From Scleroderma bovista (Eukaryota; Basidiomycota; Agaricomycetes; Boletales; Sclerodermataceae), in NCBI GenBank assembly GCA_037178675.1, contig JAYMGJ010000184.1, forward strand, positions 54,008 to 118,007: a DNA stretch of 64,000 bases. Reading direction: 5' to 3'. The number at the start of each line of letters is the position of its first letter. The stretch's first letter is position 1. Below are positions 1 to 12,348 of the stretch, one piece after another. The position numbers and the translations under genes are program-made. The notes under the pieces were generated by a model. The model ran no database searches. It saw only the letters and a program-made list of their open reading frames with translations, and had not been told where the DNA came from.

Positions 1-118
1 ATCCTGGGCATCGGCCTTTTCCGGGCTGGGGAGAGTGCGTGTTTGCAACTCGCTCCCCTCCCTTTGCCCGTTCCTACTAACCGTCACCCAAGTCATCCCC
101 TCACGTACAACACCAAAG

Positions 119-3100
119 ATGCCAAAGAAAAGCCGCAAGATTGAAGCCATATCGCCCGGGGAAGGCACGGTAGGCGGATCGACGTGATAGCGACGAGGAT
201 ATGATCTGATGCTGTTCCAGCTTTCTCCTCAAGCAGCCACCCCTGCCTCTGGGGCAGCGAGAGTCCTCACGAAAGGAAAAGGCGTATTCAAGCGCATGTT
301 TCACCGTGGTATTGATAAGGAGGTATGTCGATCCTTCGCCGACTGTCTGCTCGAAGGATCATGTATCTTGACCAGGCTAAGGAACCTGCTGGAATCGAAA
401 TTGTCAGACAACACAAAAGCGAAGAGGTATGATAACTATCTACCCGTCCGCGAGCTGGATCTGAAGGATCCACACGCAACGAACCACAATTAGCCCATAG
501 CGGCGGGCCTTGAAGACGTCCCGGCCGTCGTATCTCTCCCTTCCACTGTCGGGACTGATACTCACGACGCATCGGGGAAAAAAGATAAGGGACGTTCTGC
601 TGCTACCCATGAGGTAGGTGCACATGCCGCCGTATATAATGCCGACAGTCACGGATTCCACCAGGTGCCAGAAAATGTTCAGCCTGTTCAACCCATTGTC
701 AAGGTTATTCGAGGCGCAGAGGAGAAGATATCGACTGTCGAGTCCATTCCTGGTCCAGTGGAAGCTGCTGTTAATCTAATCGTACCTGCAAACACTGCGA
801 TAACCCAGTTAGACGCTATCGACGCTACATATCTTCAACCCCTTCACGCTTTCAATGCCGTCGTTACTGGCATTGCTAACGTATGTCTTCCCAATTGATG
901 ACGGTCAAGTCTTGACTGACGATGGTACATAGATCCATCCATACGCTAGCATGGCGTTGAGTGCGTTGACTACGACCTCAAATGTATGCATTCTTCGTCC
1001 TCGTTGTCCTCCATTAACGAGATTCTGGGCATCTGATCCTATCGCAAGCGAACCTGGATGCGTCTATTGGGGACCTCATTACCAGAATCAAACAAACCTA
1101 CGAGCGCATCCTGGAAAACACGTCTTCGTCGAAGATTAACGCAATAAAAGATGTGCTAGCAGAGATCGCCCAGGTCGTACAGGAGTGTGCGCAGTTCATC
1201 GTGAAGTACTCGGAAACCAAAAGCTTCTGTACGTCAATTACTTCGGTACTCTCATACTCTCATGGCCTGATCTTTCTCATAGGGTGTCGACTCGGCAAGA
1301 ATGTTCTTTCTGAGACAGCCAGCAAGGTCGCCAACTACAACTCGAAGCTAGACAAGTTGATGCAAGAGCTACGAGATCAGGCACTTCTCACTGTCCAATA
1401 TGACGTGCAACAGACCCAGGAAACCCTTTGTTTGGACTCCTTGGCTTACGCGGGCGGCGTCGGATTGATCAAGGCCAAGAAGTGCCTAGAGGGCACGAGA
1501 ACGGACGTCCTGAATGAAGTCGTCGACTGGATTAACGACACAGATGCTGCTACGCCACGCTTCACGGACAGGCGGGCAAGGGAAAATCTGCCATCGCACA
1601 CACGATTGCTCTACATGCGCAGAATCTTCGCATGCTGGGGTCGTGCTTCTGTTTCAGTCGCGTTAGGCACTTCATACGAAACTGTTCCCAACCGTTGCTC
1701 GTGACTTAGCCGATCGCGACCTCCGCCTCCAACCGCTTCTGGCCAAGGTGATTACCAACAACCACTCATTGGGAGATACAGAAGACATCGCGGAACAGTG
1801 GCAGAAACTTATCGTTGAACCACTTTCTCGTTTGGGAGGTTCCTCGACTGGAAATGTCGTGTTGGTCATTGATGCTTTAGATGAGAGTGGTGCGGAGGCT
1901 ACGAGGGCGGCTTTTCTTGAGGTCCTTGCTGCATGCGATGCAGAACTTCCCGCAAATATCCGGATTCTTTTGACTTCTCGGCCCCTCATGGACATTGGAG
2001 AAGTGTTGAACACTGCTGGCCATGTCCAAGCTAGGTCACTCGATGATATCAATGCCGAGTTGACCATACGTGATATATGTCTCTATGTTTCTACCCGGTT
2101 GAAGAGTCTCGGTGACACTTTCTCCGACGAGAACTTGCAACAACTGGCCGCGAAATCAGATGGTGTGTTCGAATGGGCACGTCTCGCATGCGACTTCATT
2201 TCCCAGAGAATCAAGACCATTGCACAGAGGCGCTTGCAGGAGATCATGTCTCATGCCCCCGGTGGTGGAAGGACCCTCCTGGACGCAATGTATACCACGT
2301 TTTTGAAGGAACTCACAAGGGGATCATCGGATGTACTCGCCATGTTTTGTTCGGTCATGCGACAGCTCCTGTGGTTGAAGAAACCACTACCTATTAGCGC
2401 GTTGGACTTCATGCGTGCCAGGTTTCCTCGGGAAGATGACCGTTATCCTGTTAGAGACATCCTCCAGCCAATGGCGTCACTACTTTCTGGTATCAGCGAC
2501 ACATTTACTCCTGTCCGCCCCCTCCATGCCTCATTCTATGACTTTTTGCGGGATGAAAACCGAAGTGGAGAGTTCTTTATTCAGCAGGGTGATGTCCATC
2601 GTGATCTCGCTGTTGCCTCGCTTTCTGTCATGCAAGCTGGACTTCGATTCAACATCTGTGGACTAGAAACATCATATATATCCAACTCTGAGGTTGAAGG
2701 CTTGGAAAAGAGGGTTGAAGAAAACATCCCACCACATCCATTGTATGCTTGCCAATTCTGGGCAACCCATCTCAAAGATGTAGGATTTGATGCAGAGCTA
2801 GCAAAATCAGTGGGTTGGCTTGTCACTGGAGAGCAGATGTTGTTTTGGTTAGAGGCATTGGGTGTATCAAAGTTGATTAGGGAGGCTTGTCACGCCTTGA
2901 TATCTGCTGAGAGATGGTTGCAGGTAAGGTTGTGCAGCCCTTTATGTATGACATGCCAGTGACAAATCAACAGGGACAAATGGAGTATAAAGATGTTTTG
3001 ATGTTCACCAGGGATGGGATCAAGTTTGTGCAAAACTTTGCTGGGATCATTGACAAGAGCACACCACATGTGTACTTATCAGCATTGCCATTTTTACCAT

Positions 3101-3786
3101 GCAAGTCAATGTTGGCAAAATGTCTGGCTAAAAGTTTTTCAAGAATTGCACAAGTTGCTGTTGGACAACATGATGACTGGCCTAGGATTCAACATGCTCT
3201 TCAAGGACACACAAGCACTGTCTGGTCAGTTGCATTCTCACCAGATGGAAAACACATTGTGTCAGGCTCCTCTGATAAGACAATCTGACTTTGGGATGCA
3301 CAGACAGGTGGCCAGGTGGGCAACCCCCTGCAAGGGCACACCTCCTCAGTCTTGTCAGTTGCATTCTCACCAGATGGAAGGCACATTGTGTCAGGCTCAG
3401 ATGATGAAACAATCCAACCTTGGGATGCACAGACAGGTGGCCAGGACAAAAGACAAACTACTAAAACCAAACTGATCACACCCTCACCAATTCACTTCTC
3501 CTCTTCAGCTGCACATGCACTGAAGGATGCTCAGAGTCTTTTCATTGACATGTCCAGTGTCAAGCAGGACTCTTGAGACCTGGTTTGTTTGCAGAATGAT
3601 GGCTGGATTGTGGGCCCCAGTGGGCAACTGCTGTTGTGGATACCCCCCTCATACCATCCATTCTTTTTCTATACTCCATGGACAAATCTGGTAATCCCAA
3701 GGGGTTGTCCTGAGCTTGATTTGAGTAGGATGGCTCATGGGCCTTCTTGGCATAAGTGTTACTTATCTGTTCCTGAGGCCACTTAG
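119..3786 (+). pseudogene. NACHT-WD40 NLR (STAND) gene, decayed
   Basis: Fungal NLRs of this type are STAND ATPases thought to act in non-self recognition and programmed cell death. An ATG at 119 is followed by the family's helical N-terminal region (about 665-1550). The Walker A motif GQAGKGKSAIAHT lies near 1566, the NACHT core with Walker B-like VVLVIDALDESG near 1856, then a helical arm to about 2930, an intron (about 2925-2973), two WD40 blades (about 3202-3447), and the family's C-terminal cap (DGWIVGPSGQLLLW) ending at TAG 3784-3786. Three lesions are visible. The N-terminal module is in one frame, the Walker A in a second and the NACHT core in a third, implying indels near 1555-1565 and 1650-1690. 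The first WD40 blade carries a TGA at 3286-3288 where relatives have Arg of TIRLWD. The array is far shorter than the 7-14 blades usual in the family. The 119 start and the 140-660 segment are uncertain. Confidence 0.85.
3202..3447 (+). repeat. Two tandem WD40-blade repeats, 129-nt period
   Basis: Two near-identical units begin at 3202 (caaggacacacaag) and 3331 (caagggcacacctc). Each encodes one 43-residue blade with [17 protein letters not shown] and WDAQTGGQ. High identity between blades is characteristic of fungal NLR repeat arrays that evolve by unequal exchange. The first unit has a stop codon and the second has QPWD in place of RLWD. Confidence 0.85.
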
Positions 3787-4342
3787 ATACCAAGCTACCC
3801 TTGGTTGAATCTTGTACTGTACCTGATATTTTATTGCCTTCTCAATGTTTCTGTTTTACCTATATGTATAATACATGATTGAGGTGAAATTTGATAACCA
3901 GTGGGAGCTTGTTGAAACTTGATGATGCACTAGTACATAGTACTAATGGATCTTCATAATATTTCCTATCAAAATTCTGACCATCAGCCTGTTAAGCTAT
4001 TTTTGTCTCCCCTCTTGGAAGACACAAGGTTCACCTGCATTATTTATGTGGTAAGGCAAGCTGTGGTGACCAGTCAGCTGTAAGGTAATAGTACTAGGGA
4101 ATTTAAGGTCCATTCAACACAACTGGTCTTCCTCTGTCAAGCTTGCCTCACTGAGGTATAGGTTCAGAGCACTAGCATACAGACTAAGATCAACTTTTTT
4201 CACAAGAACACACTGCATTTTTTCACCCATAATAATCTGCAGCACTGTGGTGAGTTAAGCCACCAGGTAAGGTCAGCATGCAATTTTGGTGGATGGGGTT
4301 TATTGTCCCCAAAACCAGAGATGGAGAACATGAAGCAGTAAG
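3787..4342. other. Intergenic, no gene seen
   Basis: AT-richer spacer between the 3' end of the NLR pseudogene and the 3' end of RPT5. No reading frame with recognisable similarity, no obvious repeat and no RNA gene were seen. Confidence 0.5.
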
Positions 4343-6018
4343 CTACGCAAAATACATAAGATCATTCTTCTTCTTACTTTGCACTGATCAAATAGTGTAT
4401 ATCAGATTTATCTTGCGAAGGATATAAATGCAGTGTACCCACCCTCTGCGATACCGCTCAAGAAGTGTTCGTGAGTCAACTTGGAGGCGCCCTCCCTGAG
4501 AGCAATCATGCCAGCTTCGACACATGTTGCCTTGAGCTGTGCACCGTTGAACTCGTCAGTACTGCGGGCAAGCTCTTCGAAATTGACATCCGGGCTGACA
4601 GTCATTTTGCGGGAGTGGATCTCAAGAATACGAGCTCGGGCTGTTTCATTTGGAAGGGGGAATTCGATTTTACGATCCAGTCGCCCCGAACGGAGAAGAG
4701 CAGGATCAAGAATATCGATGCGGTTTGTAGCAGCAATGACCTTTAAAATTGAACAGTCAGCTCGAAAACATAGGGTAAAAGATTTGACATCGGGTCCACC
4801 TTGATGCGTTCGTCGCTCGAAAAGCCATCGAGCTGGTTGAGTAGCTCCAACATGGTCCGTTGAACCTCACGGTCTCCACTCTTCTCGGAATCAAACCGCT
4901 TTGTACCGATAGCATCGAGTTCATCAATGAAGATGATGGCAGGAGCCTTCTCCTTTGCCAGCTCGAAGGCATCACGAACAAGTTTGGCACCGTCGCCAAT
5001 GAACATTTGCACCAATGATGGGCCAGCTAACTTGAGATAGCAAGCTTTGGTTTGTGCAGCGCAGGCACGCGCGAGGAGGGTCTTCCCAGTACCTGGACCA
5101 AATGTCAATGAGAGCGAGGTCAGGATTCACCGTAGCCTTACCAGGTGGACCATACATGAGACAACCTTTGGGTGGTCGTATACCTAACGTTTTGAATTTA
5201 TCTGCCTGCTCCATTGGCAAAACAATAGCCTCAACGAGCTCTTCTATTTGTTTCTCCAAACCACCAATGTCTGTGTAAGTCTCTGTCGGTCTCTCGTCTA
5301 CTTCCATTGCCTTTACCCTGGAGTCAAATTCTGTCGGCAGTTTATCGAGAATGAGATACGAATCCTTGTTTACACCAACGAGGTCAGCAGGTTTGAGTTC
5401 TTCTGCTGGAACGAGACCAATCAAGGGAAGGAACACGGTTTGTCGCGTCGAGGTCTTTACTACGGCGCATTTTCCTTTACGCATAGAGTCCAGGTCTCTG
5501 TTTGCGCCATCATCTTCGCCTTCAGGATCCACATCTAAAATCTACGAGACGGCGCATTTAGAGATGATGCACTGTAACGTGGTGACAACTGCATACCTCG
5601 ACAACGTTGCCCACAAGATAAGGAAGCACCTTGTTTTGTTTGATCTTCTCTCCGTTGTCGCGGATCTTCTCCTTCATGACGCTCTGCTCGTGTTGTAATC
5701 GCAGAGTCTCTGATTTCATGACCTATAGACCGATACACTTGTGGGATCCTATGCGCCTGGTTCGCTAGAAAAAAAACACACCTTGATATCGTTCTCGATG
5801 AGACGTATTCTTGTCAGTATCTCATCTGTCCCCAATGACATGATGTCCGCGGGGATATCATCCCAATTCTCCTCTGGAACCTGGTCTGGGGTAGTGTCCA
5901 TTGCAGCGGCATCCTGGGTCGCCGGAGCAGATGCGGAGGATGTGTCTTGAGTCTCGGGTTGCTTCTCTGGATTTGGTGGGGGATCTGACGGGGGACCTGA
6001 TGGCGGAGCAGAAGACAT
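4343..6018 (-). CDS. RPT5: 26S proteasome regulatory ATPase subunit Rpt5 (PSMC3)
   Basis: AAA+ ATPase of the 19S base ring that unfolds ubiquitinated substrates and opens the 20S gate. The ATG at 6018 starts a Pro/Ser-rich N-terminus ([10 protein letters not shown]), followed by a coiled coil starting [15 protein letters not shown] and the OB-domain block [13 protein letters not shown]. The AAA domain has Walker A GPPGTGKT (split by an intron at about 5100-5145), [17 protein letters not shown] (Walker B), and the second half with [20 protein letters not shown]. Five introns were read: about 5730-5780, 5545-5598, 5101-5145, 4744-4799 and 4385-4432. The last exon ends [10 protein letters not shown] at TAG 4343-4345. 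Most Rpt5 proteins end in a YYA/FYA (HbYX) tail that docks into the 20S alpha ring; here the penultimate residue is Phe. An in-frame upstream ATG exists (about 6148), but 6018 matches the family N-terminus better. Confidence 0.96.
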
Positions 6019-6125
6019 GTTGTCGTCGTAGTCGTCGTATGTGAGCAAGCCTGGAGAAGGACGCGTCACTTTCATTGGAATGTCACGTGACCCGTCTATC
6101 TCAACAACATCCAGTCGAATGTTGA
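6019..6125. promoter_or_regulatory. Shared divergent promoter of RPT5 and EAF6
   Basis: Only 107 bp separate the start codons of RPT5 (minus) and EAF6 (plus), so core promoters and 5' leaders of both genes must lie here or overlap the opposite gene. No clear TATA box is visible. Confidence 0.6.
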
Positions 6126-6803
6126 ATGGCAAACAAAGACCCTCAGCCAAGTGCAGATGAAAAGGCGCAGTACGAGAAAACCAAGGATGAACTGGTTAGG
6201 ATGCTGGCGAAAAAAAGAGCAGCCGACCGACAGTTGGTAAGTCAATCTTACTTCCGTTTCGCCACTAACATTGAAAGCAATTGACAGGCGCAGATGGAGT
6301 TGACCATTTACAACCTCGAGACAACATATCTCACTGACACAGCCAGCACCGGAAACATCATCCATGGTTTCGATGGATACCTTAAACCCACGCAAGGGGC
6401 CGCAGCACGAAGAAAACATGACATTGGTGAGGGTGACAGATGGTTCTCGGCCAGCAGCGGAACATGGTCAAAGGTTCGTTAGTAAAATACTTTGTTGCTT
6501 TACTTGGTTCACTTTGGTGGAATAATACAGTCGCTGGAGATGATCGGAGACGGAGAGGAATCAACCCCTGCCCCTGATGAATTCAAGCATCCAACTCCCG
6601 GCCTGACAACCGTCGTGGTGCCTCCAGCACCTCGCACACAAGAGCTCACTGCCGCTCAGCAGAAGAAGCATCGTGACCGCGAGTATCAACGACGCAAGCG
6701 GGCAATGCGCAGGAGCGCAGGAACGATGAGCGACGATGACTCTCAGAGTACGGGTACAGCGAGGAGAGTACACAAAAGAGCGCGCCTCGGGGACGACGAA
6801 TAG
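6126..6803 (+). CDS. EAF6: Chromatin modification protein Eaf6 (NuA4 subunit)
   Basis: Small subunit of the NuA4 histone acetyltransferase (and of MYST complexes in animals), a nuclear protein that helps tether the catalytic module. Exon 1 (6126-6236) encodes MANKDPQPSADEKA and a charged coiled coil ending KKRAADRQL. Exon 2 (6288-6473) carries the family signature: IYNLETTYLTDT, then GNIIHGFDGYL. Exon 3 (6531-6803) encodes a basic, low-complexity tail with YQRRKRAMRRSAG and KRARLGDDE, a likely nuclear localisation signal. Introns 6237-6287 and 6474-6530 are GT-AG and keep phase. Size is close to other fungal Eaf6 proteins with a basic extension. The gene is divergent from RPT5, suggesting coordinated expression of two general nuclear functions. 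Confidence 0.93.
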
Positions 6804-7242
6804 CCGGGATTTTTGGAAGTGTTGTCTGTGCGTTTCTTAACTGCATGATATGTATGATGACCATATACTGCCTAATCACGACCACAAATATTGTTCCGCA
6901 GTAGATTAACCCACATGGGGCCACAACACCCCAATCAGTTGTTTGAATACAACCGCATGACATTCGTGACTGTCGAGCGTACATAGCCTGAACAGATGTC
7001 CTATTATTCACGAACATTGTCATGAAACACGCATGCATTATCATCCTGATTCATTTGTACATCCAGTTCGTAATTGATATGTGAATTAGTTAAGGGTGAC
7101 TGTAGCCATAAAAATGACCATCCTAAAACGTGACGGAGAGGTGTGTCTAGGGTCCAGGGTCCCGGATATATAATGTAGAGCACTAGTGATGAGGAATACA
7201 TGGAATGCAGATGGAGGACTTAGTCTGGATATATACGCACGT
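6804..7242. other. Intergenic, convergent 3' ends
   Basis: Spacer between the 3' ends of EAF6 and the ABC transporter, which converge. It must hold both 3' UTRs and polyadenylation signals. No gene was seen. Confidence 0.5.
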
Positions 7243-10200
7243 CTACATCTTCAGCATTTGCAACTGGACGTATTCATAATAATCTCCTCTCAAAGCAAGG
7301 AGTTCGTCATGGGTGCCAGCTTCGCTGACACGACCTTCCTTGATAAAGTAACTACGAGAGCGGATCAGTCCAGCAGAAAGAGAACAACACAACAAAGGCA
7401 CTCACATGCAATCAGCATTTTGAATGGTTGATAGGCGGTGCGCGATGGCGATTGTCGTTCGACCCTTTGCCGCCCTGTCAAGTGCCTCCTGAACAATCTT
7501 TTCTGAATTCGAGTCCAAAGCAGAAGTTGCCTCGTCCAACAGAAGAACCTTAGGGTTACGGAGCAGAGCACGTGCAATAGCGATCCGTTCTGTCGCCAAG
7601 TCGTTAGTCGGCGATGTCAGGGGTGCGGTGGAGTTACTCACGCTTCTGACCGCCAGACAGCTGGGATCCCTTGCCACCAACTTCCGTTTCGAAGCCACTA
7701 AAAGCTTATTAAGAAATTAATCTAGGGTAACAAGCTCGAACTTACTCTGGCAGCGACTGGATAAAGTCAAGAATATTGGCATCCCGGCATACTGCCTCGA
7801 TCTCCTCCTGAGTGACTTCAGATACTGGCTTAGTTGCACCGAGCAAAATGTTGAAGCGGACAGTGCCGGCGTAGAGAGTCTGAAATACTGAATGTCAACG
7901 ACATAAAACACATAACCATTCGTTGTGACGCACGGGTTCTTGAGAAACAAGCGCGATCTGCTTCCTATACTCTTGGACATTGAATTCGTTGATGGGCTGA
8001 CCATCAAGTAAGACCTGGCCAGCAAGGGGATCATAGAAGCGCTCGATTAGCTGAATGCTATAAGACAATCAGCATTATGTTGGGTCTTGCTGTGGCTATA
8101 TAGACTTACACAGTACTCTTCCCGCAACCACTGGCGCCGACGAGAGCAACGTAAGTACCCCGTTCAATTGTAAGGTTCAGGCCGCGGAGAACGCGGACAG
8201 TGGGTCTCGTGGGATAGCGGAAGTGAACATTGTCCAACCGGATCTGACCATCAACCTTTCTCGCTGAAAAGACCTTCCCATCAGGAGAATCTGCCTCGAT
8301 CTCGGGGACAGTATCGAATAGTTTTATCATAGCCGCGGCTGCTCCGCGAGCTGACGACATGTCGGGTACGAATTGGAACACATTACCAGCTTGCATGGCT
8401 CCGAAGGTTGTGCCCTAGATCAAACCACAGTCAAGGCCACTCAACCACCATGTGAACAATATACGAACCATGAGAGCAGTAAAGAAGGCCGTTGCCGTTA
8501 TTTCGAACCTCGAAACAAGCACGGACCCGTACCAGAAGACGAGAGCGATCGACCAGAAAGTGCTGGATTGAGAAAATGCGAAAATAAGGCAAGTCCAGGG
8601 GGAGGTCCTGTTTGATCTTCTCAGAGGCTCCTCTAAACTGTTGGAGTACAGCCTGAGACAGTCTGCCTCGCGAGTAAGCGAGGAGACAGTACGAATAGCG
8701 CCAGCAGCTTCGCATGCTAGCTTGGCCGAATCTTCGTGAGATGCCTTGTTATGCTGGTCTTTCATGATAACGATGCGCTTCGGAACGTCAGAACGATAGT
8801 GCACTGGACAGCACATACGACTCACAAGTCGGATGTAACCAGCTGAAAAGATCAAAGGGGTACAGGCTAGGAAAATAGAGGTAGTAAGTATGGCTCGACA
8901 TGTTTGTCATGGAAGAGGAACCAACCGAATCCTACAAGAGCCGGTTTCCAAGCATAGGCCAAACCAACTGCTGTACCACCGGTCAGTGTTGTTACCGCTT
9001 GGATGATGCTGTTTGCATAATCAAACTCGGAAAAGCGATGGATAGAAGAAGATGCATACGCTCCGAGGGTGGCTCCAGCTAGACCATTGACCTTCTGCGG
9101 GTTACCATTTAGTTTTGATGTGAGAACACCCGTCTAGCATACTATTTAGTAATCAAGTTATAGCGAGAAGAAGATAGACTCACATTATTCTCTTCCCTGT
9201 CGAAGAATTGTACTGATCCACCGTGAGTGCGTCAGTTCGTGGACGATGCCAAAGGCAACTCACTATCTTGTCTCATGATGGAGTGGAAGCTAAGCACACG
9301 AAGCTTCGTTGTCAACTCCCCAGCGGCATGTATGAAGAACCAATTTTGGATCGCATAGGCAAGAGAGGCGATGAGAGAGATGATGAAGAACCTAGTGATA
9401 ACTAAATTCAACATACATCAAACATCTGACCATGTTACAAGATACTTGCCACAAAGCATTCACGTTGCCATCGTGGCGCCTTACGGCGGGGTCGGGCTGA
9501 GAGAATCCGGCAATCGCCTTGGCTGTGACACATTAGATGTACATTAACGAAGGACAACACGCGAAACTCACCATATATAATGCCGAAGACCGGAAAAATC
9601 ATACCAGTCACTAGAGTGGATTGAGTAACTACGGTTAGATACTATCTCAGAACTTGCCTATCGCACAGCATCCGGCAACCGCGTACATGCGGTACCAAGG
9701 GCGGGCCAGACTGCCAATACGCCCGAAGAGGTAGATCATGCTATAATCATTCTCGTCAACTTCATTCTTCTTGCGCTCATCGCTCTTTTTGCGGGCCATA
9801 TCCGAAGTTACTGAATGGAGGGTATCTTGACGGCCAAGAGGTATCTCTTCCGCAGCCGCCTTCTCCAGATCGTTACTGCCGACAACTGCTATGTCGTCTT
9901 CCAGGGTTTGCGTGGCTTCACGGAGTTTCTGAGCTTGGACAAGTCGTGCGTATGGACCTCCATTGTCAAGTAGTTCCTGGTGTGTCCCTTGCTCCAAAAC
10001 AGTACCTTCTCCCATTACGAAGATCTGGTCCACATCCTTGACTGTAGAGAGTCGATGAGCGATTGAGATGGTTGTACGACCAGCAGATGCCTTTTCAAGA
10101 GCATCCTGTACAATCCCCTCGGACTGCGTGTCAAGGGCGCTGGTGGCCTCGTCAAGGAGTAAGATTCGAGGATCAGATACGATTGCACGTGCGATAGCCA

Positions 10201-12348
10201 CCCGCTGCTTCTGTCCACCGGATAACAGGAATCCACGTTCGCCGACCATGGTATCATACCCTAGGGGAAGCTTGGTGATGAAGCCATCTGCATTGGACTT
10301 GATACATGCATCTTTGATGAGCCTGAATTTCTCTTCATCAGACGCGTGTTCATAGGGGGAGCCAACGAGACCGTGTGCAACGTTTTCCTTGATGGTCGTG
10401 GAGAAAAGAGTTGGTTCCTGAGAGACGAGGCCAATTTGAGTGCGAAGCCATTTTAAGTTGAGGTCATGCAGAGGAACGCCATCGAGCTTGACGGAACCGG
10501 TGATGGGGTCGTAGAAACGCTCTACAAGAGAGATAATGGTCGACTTTCCTGACCCAGAAGCACCGACAAGTGCTGCAGTTTTTCCAGCTTTGAAAGTAAT
10601 ACTGACTCCCTTGAGAATGGGAACGTCTGGTCGGGCCGGGTAGTTGAACCGTACGTCCTCCAATGTGATCTCACCAGAGACAGTATCTGGTTTGAGTCCT
10701 TCGGGACTGGCAGAGTCGATTTCTGGCACGCGTTCGATAGTAGCGAACAGTTTTGCAGCTGCGCCACGACCATTGGTGATGGCTGTTGGCCCGTGAGAAA
10801 CTGGTCAAGTTAGATCTACATACAATGAACTCACCTTGTGCTTCCGGTGCCAACAAAGCCAGAGAGAAGGAACCAATGAGGATGGACATGAAGACATTCA
10901 CAACCTGACCAGCATCCGCTAAGTGAGGAAGGTAAGCATTGATCGCACGAGAGGTAGTGGGGGAACGTACCATAACCTTGGTTGATGAGAGTGGTGCCGA
11001 AGGAAAATGCTTCACCACGGCATCAGTATAAAAGTGGGAGGAATAGTGACTTGACTCATACCAAGACCATAAGAAGCGTAAATGACGAAGAAGAAAACTG
11101 CCAAACCGGATCCGGTACAAATTGCCGACTTTCCATCGACGAGACGGACTTTGTCCATTTTCTTGTCGAAAAGAGTGCCCAGGACCATTTGGGAACCAAA
11201 GGCTTGCGCCGTCCGGACAGTGGAAATGACCTCTTCGGCAAGTGTACCGCTCTCGGCTATTTGCTGGAGGGATTGCCTACGACTTGGTTAGGAAAGGTAT
11301 GCAGAATGGAGGAAGAGGGTGCCCACTGTGTGTATTTGGAAACAAACTTGCTCATGACAGCGCCGGTTATACCTATGCATGGTAGGATAGACGACATTGC
11401 AAGAGCGAGTCGCCAACATTGGGTATAAGCAAGGATGAAACCAGTGAGGAAGGCACTCATGAAGGAGACCGCGATAGCGACCTTCTCCGACATTCCCTGC
11501 TGGACAAGATCTGTTTTGCTTGAGTACAGTGCACAAGACTTCGAGAGACTGATGGCTTACGGGTATCTGTCTGGATACGAGTGGCGACTTCGCCAGCCCC
11601 GACTTTGTCGAAAAAGGCGACGTCTTGGCGAAGGATGGCCTCAAGATACCTTTCGCGGATGCGCTTTGCATTGGTTTCTCCCGTATATGTCCATAAATAC
11701 ATGTAGACATATGTAGTTACGAACATCCCGAGACCTGCACGAACATCAGATGATCGCAAGGTGTGACTGAGGAATAAGATACCAATGTAAGAAAGATAAC
11801 CCGCATCCAAGGCTGCGCCATGGCGGAACTCGGCCGCCGCTGAATTGAGAGCCTGTTGAGTAACAGAAATTGCTGTGGCATTTCCGGATTGCTCTGCAGC
11901 CTGTTGATTCAGCAGAGCGGTGCCGAAGGTGACGAAGTCTTGGATCAACCTTCCGAATACCAACGTCATGAGTGGCTTCCAGGCAATCAGTGATAGAATG
12001 GGGGACAGCTAGACAGGACGAATACCTGGGCAGCACCGGCAACTACAGCGCAGAGGATGCCGACGGCATCGAGGAAGAGCTCGAATGGAGTGGAGTAGCT
12101 TGTACATGTCAGGGGTAAGTCAGAACATGAGGATACGAGGCTCACCGGAATAGCTCAGTGAAGGCAACCGATTGGACAGATTCCTCCGTTGACTGAGCGT
12201 TGACATGAACGTCATCGCCCTTGACCTGGTCACGTTTTTCATTCTTATGGAAGAAGCCCATGAGCTTGCGGGGAGGGGGATTGACAGAGCGGGCGCCTGC
12301 AATGGACGCCGTTTTCTCTGTGAGAGCAAGGGCAGCCTTGTCTGCCAT
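7243..12348 (-). CDS. ABCB/MDR-type full ABC exporter
   Basis: Plasma-membrane multidrug exporter of the fungal P-glycoprotein class (TMD1-NBD1-TMD2-NBD2), related to leptomycin-resistance Pmd1-type pumps. ATG at 12348 ([12 protein letters not shown]). TMD1 spans about 12.17-10.75 kb. NBD1 (about 10.7-9.9 kb) has Walker [12 protein letters not shown]-loop [10 protein letters not shown], signature [16 protein letters not shown], Walker [13 protein letters not shown] and the switch IAHRLSTV. A linker with [12 protein letters not shown] follows, then TMD2 (about 9.7-8.4 kb). NBD2 (about 8.4-7.24 kb) has [35 protein letters not shown] and IAHRLSTI. The last exon reads [17 protein letters not shown] and ends QLQMLKM at TAG 7243-7245. 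The gene has many introns of about 50 nt. All nucleotide-binding motifs look intact. Transported compounds cannot be inferred. Confidence 0.93.
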
